Shown one piece after another: positions 63,281 to 64,000 of a DNA stretch of 64,000 bases. The stretch covers positions 341,131 through 405,130 of the forward strand of contig NMRA01000045.1 in the NCBI GenBank assembly GCA_002633005.1, in the 5' to 3' direction. A program made the position numbers and the translations under genes. The notes beneath the pieces were generated by a model. The model was given only the letters and a program-made list of their open reading frames with translations. It was not told the DNA's origin and searched no databases. Position 1 is the stretch's first letter. The number at the start of each line of letters is the position of its first letter. This DNA comes from Phoronis australis (lineage: Eukaryota; Phoronida; Phoronidae).

Positions 63281-64000
63281 TATGATGTTAACAACGGAAC
63301 ATGTTAACTTTTGGACGGATCCGACTACCGGTGTGCCCCCTAGTGGCAATTTTATTTTTTTACGCTTACCTTTCTATCTTCAAAAGTCCTGAACGAATTT
63401 TCATGAAATTTGGTGTGTAGGCACCTATTAGTGAGATGACGCTATCCTTTTGTTTTCAGATGGATTCGACATAGTTTGTGCCACCTAGTGGCCATTTTTA
63501 TTGTTTTCGAGTCTGTATTTTTGCGTCCACCCCTCTATCAACCAAACCGCTCAAAGGATGATTGTGAAAATTGGCATGTATGTGCTTATTATAAAGAAGA
63601 CAGATGACAATGATTTTCAGACGATTTGGACTACTGTGGCGCCTCCTAGTGGCAGTTATGTTTTTTTTGCGCCTATGGCTGTATCTCCTAAACCGTTTGC
63701 AGGATCTTTACGAAATTTAATAATTAAAGTGTATTTATTTAGCAACAGACGATGACGACTTTTGGACGGATCCGCCTACCAGTGTGCCCCCTAGTGGCAA
63801 TTTTATTTTTTTACGTTTACCTCTATCTTCACAAGTCCTTAACGGATTTTCATGAAATTTGGTATGTAGGCACCTATTAGTGTGATGACGCTATCCTCTT
63901 GTTTTCGGATGGATTCGACCTAGTTTGCGACACCCAGTGGCCATTTTCACTGTTTTTGAGTCTGTTTTTTGGCGTCCACCCCTCTATCAACCAAACCTCT
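63263..64000. repeat. ~150-bp tandem satellite with CTCF-like cores
   Basis: At least four full units and part of a fifth, continuing past the window edge. Conserved parts are a 'cctagtgg' core (63335, 63480, 63641, 63786, 63929), a T-rich segment, and 'atgaaatttggt.tgtagg'. Units 1 and 4 are far more alike than adjacent units, giving a higher-order period of about 450 bp (three units). It is preceded by a poly-G run. Confidence 0.85.

Overview
This is a window of AT-rich animal nuclear DNA: multi-exon genes with GT-AG introns, many short transposable elements and minisatellites, and scaffold gaps. The protein repertoire (CHMP2-type ESCRT-III subunit, Arf-family GTPase, F-spondin) only says animal. 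The mix of moderately large introns, abundant MITEs and high allelic divergence suggests a heterozygous marine invertebrate, perhaps a non-vertebrate deuterostome such as a hemichordate. The species is inferred, not shown.

Layout. 1-5.15 kb: no supportable gene; a 22-bp-arm hairpin repeat present twice and a ~55-bp minisatellite. 5.3-15.5 kb (+): a complete CHMP2 gene of four coding exons (219 codons), whose first coding exon appears twice (8.7 and 11.26 kb) inside two near-identical ~2.28 kb blocks separated by a 280-base gap. The block ends coincide with the gap edges, so this is most likely two alleles placed in tandem by the assembler. 17.5-22.2 kb (-): five exons of an Arf-family GTPase, convergent with CHMP2. 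Its N-terminal exon was not found; it has Arg in place of the switch II catalytic Gln and a ~50-residue C-terminal extension. 22.9-25.6 kb (+): a decayed, internally deleted Ty3/gypsy-type LTR retrotransposon with 137-bp LTRs and a 4-bp target duplication. 27.2-27.66 kb (-): an unrecognised proline-rich ORF with a C-terminal hydrophobic tail. 30.7-62.3 kb (+): the 5' ten coding exons of an F-spondin (SPON1-like) gene: signal peptide, reeler domain, spondin_N domain and two TSP1 repeats. The gene runs off the right edge.

The F-spondin introns hold most of the accessory DNA: a dead LINE reverse transcriptase (36.6-37.1 kb), fold-back elements and MITEs with visible target-site duplications, a second probable haplotype duplication joined by a single N and a (CA)n tract (42.2-43.7 kb), 17-bp and 22-bp minisatellites, a 1.6-kb terminal-inverted-repeat element (60.2-61.8 kb), and at the right edge a ~150-bp tandem satellite in which each unit carries a CTCF-like core. 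Five-base target duplications flank three copies of one MITE family (12.1, 28.7, 52.4 kb) and a separate fold-back element (37.7 kb). The genes have unrelated roles (membrane scission, trafficking GTPase, extracellular matrix guidance) and there is no operon-like logic. The accessory regions, the odd Arf and the CTCF-like satellite are the parts most worth a second look.
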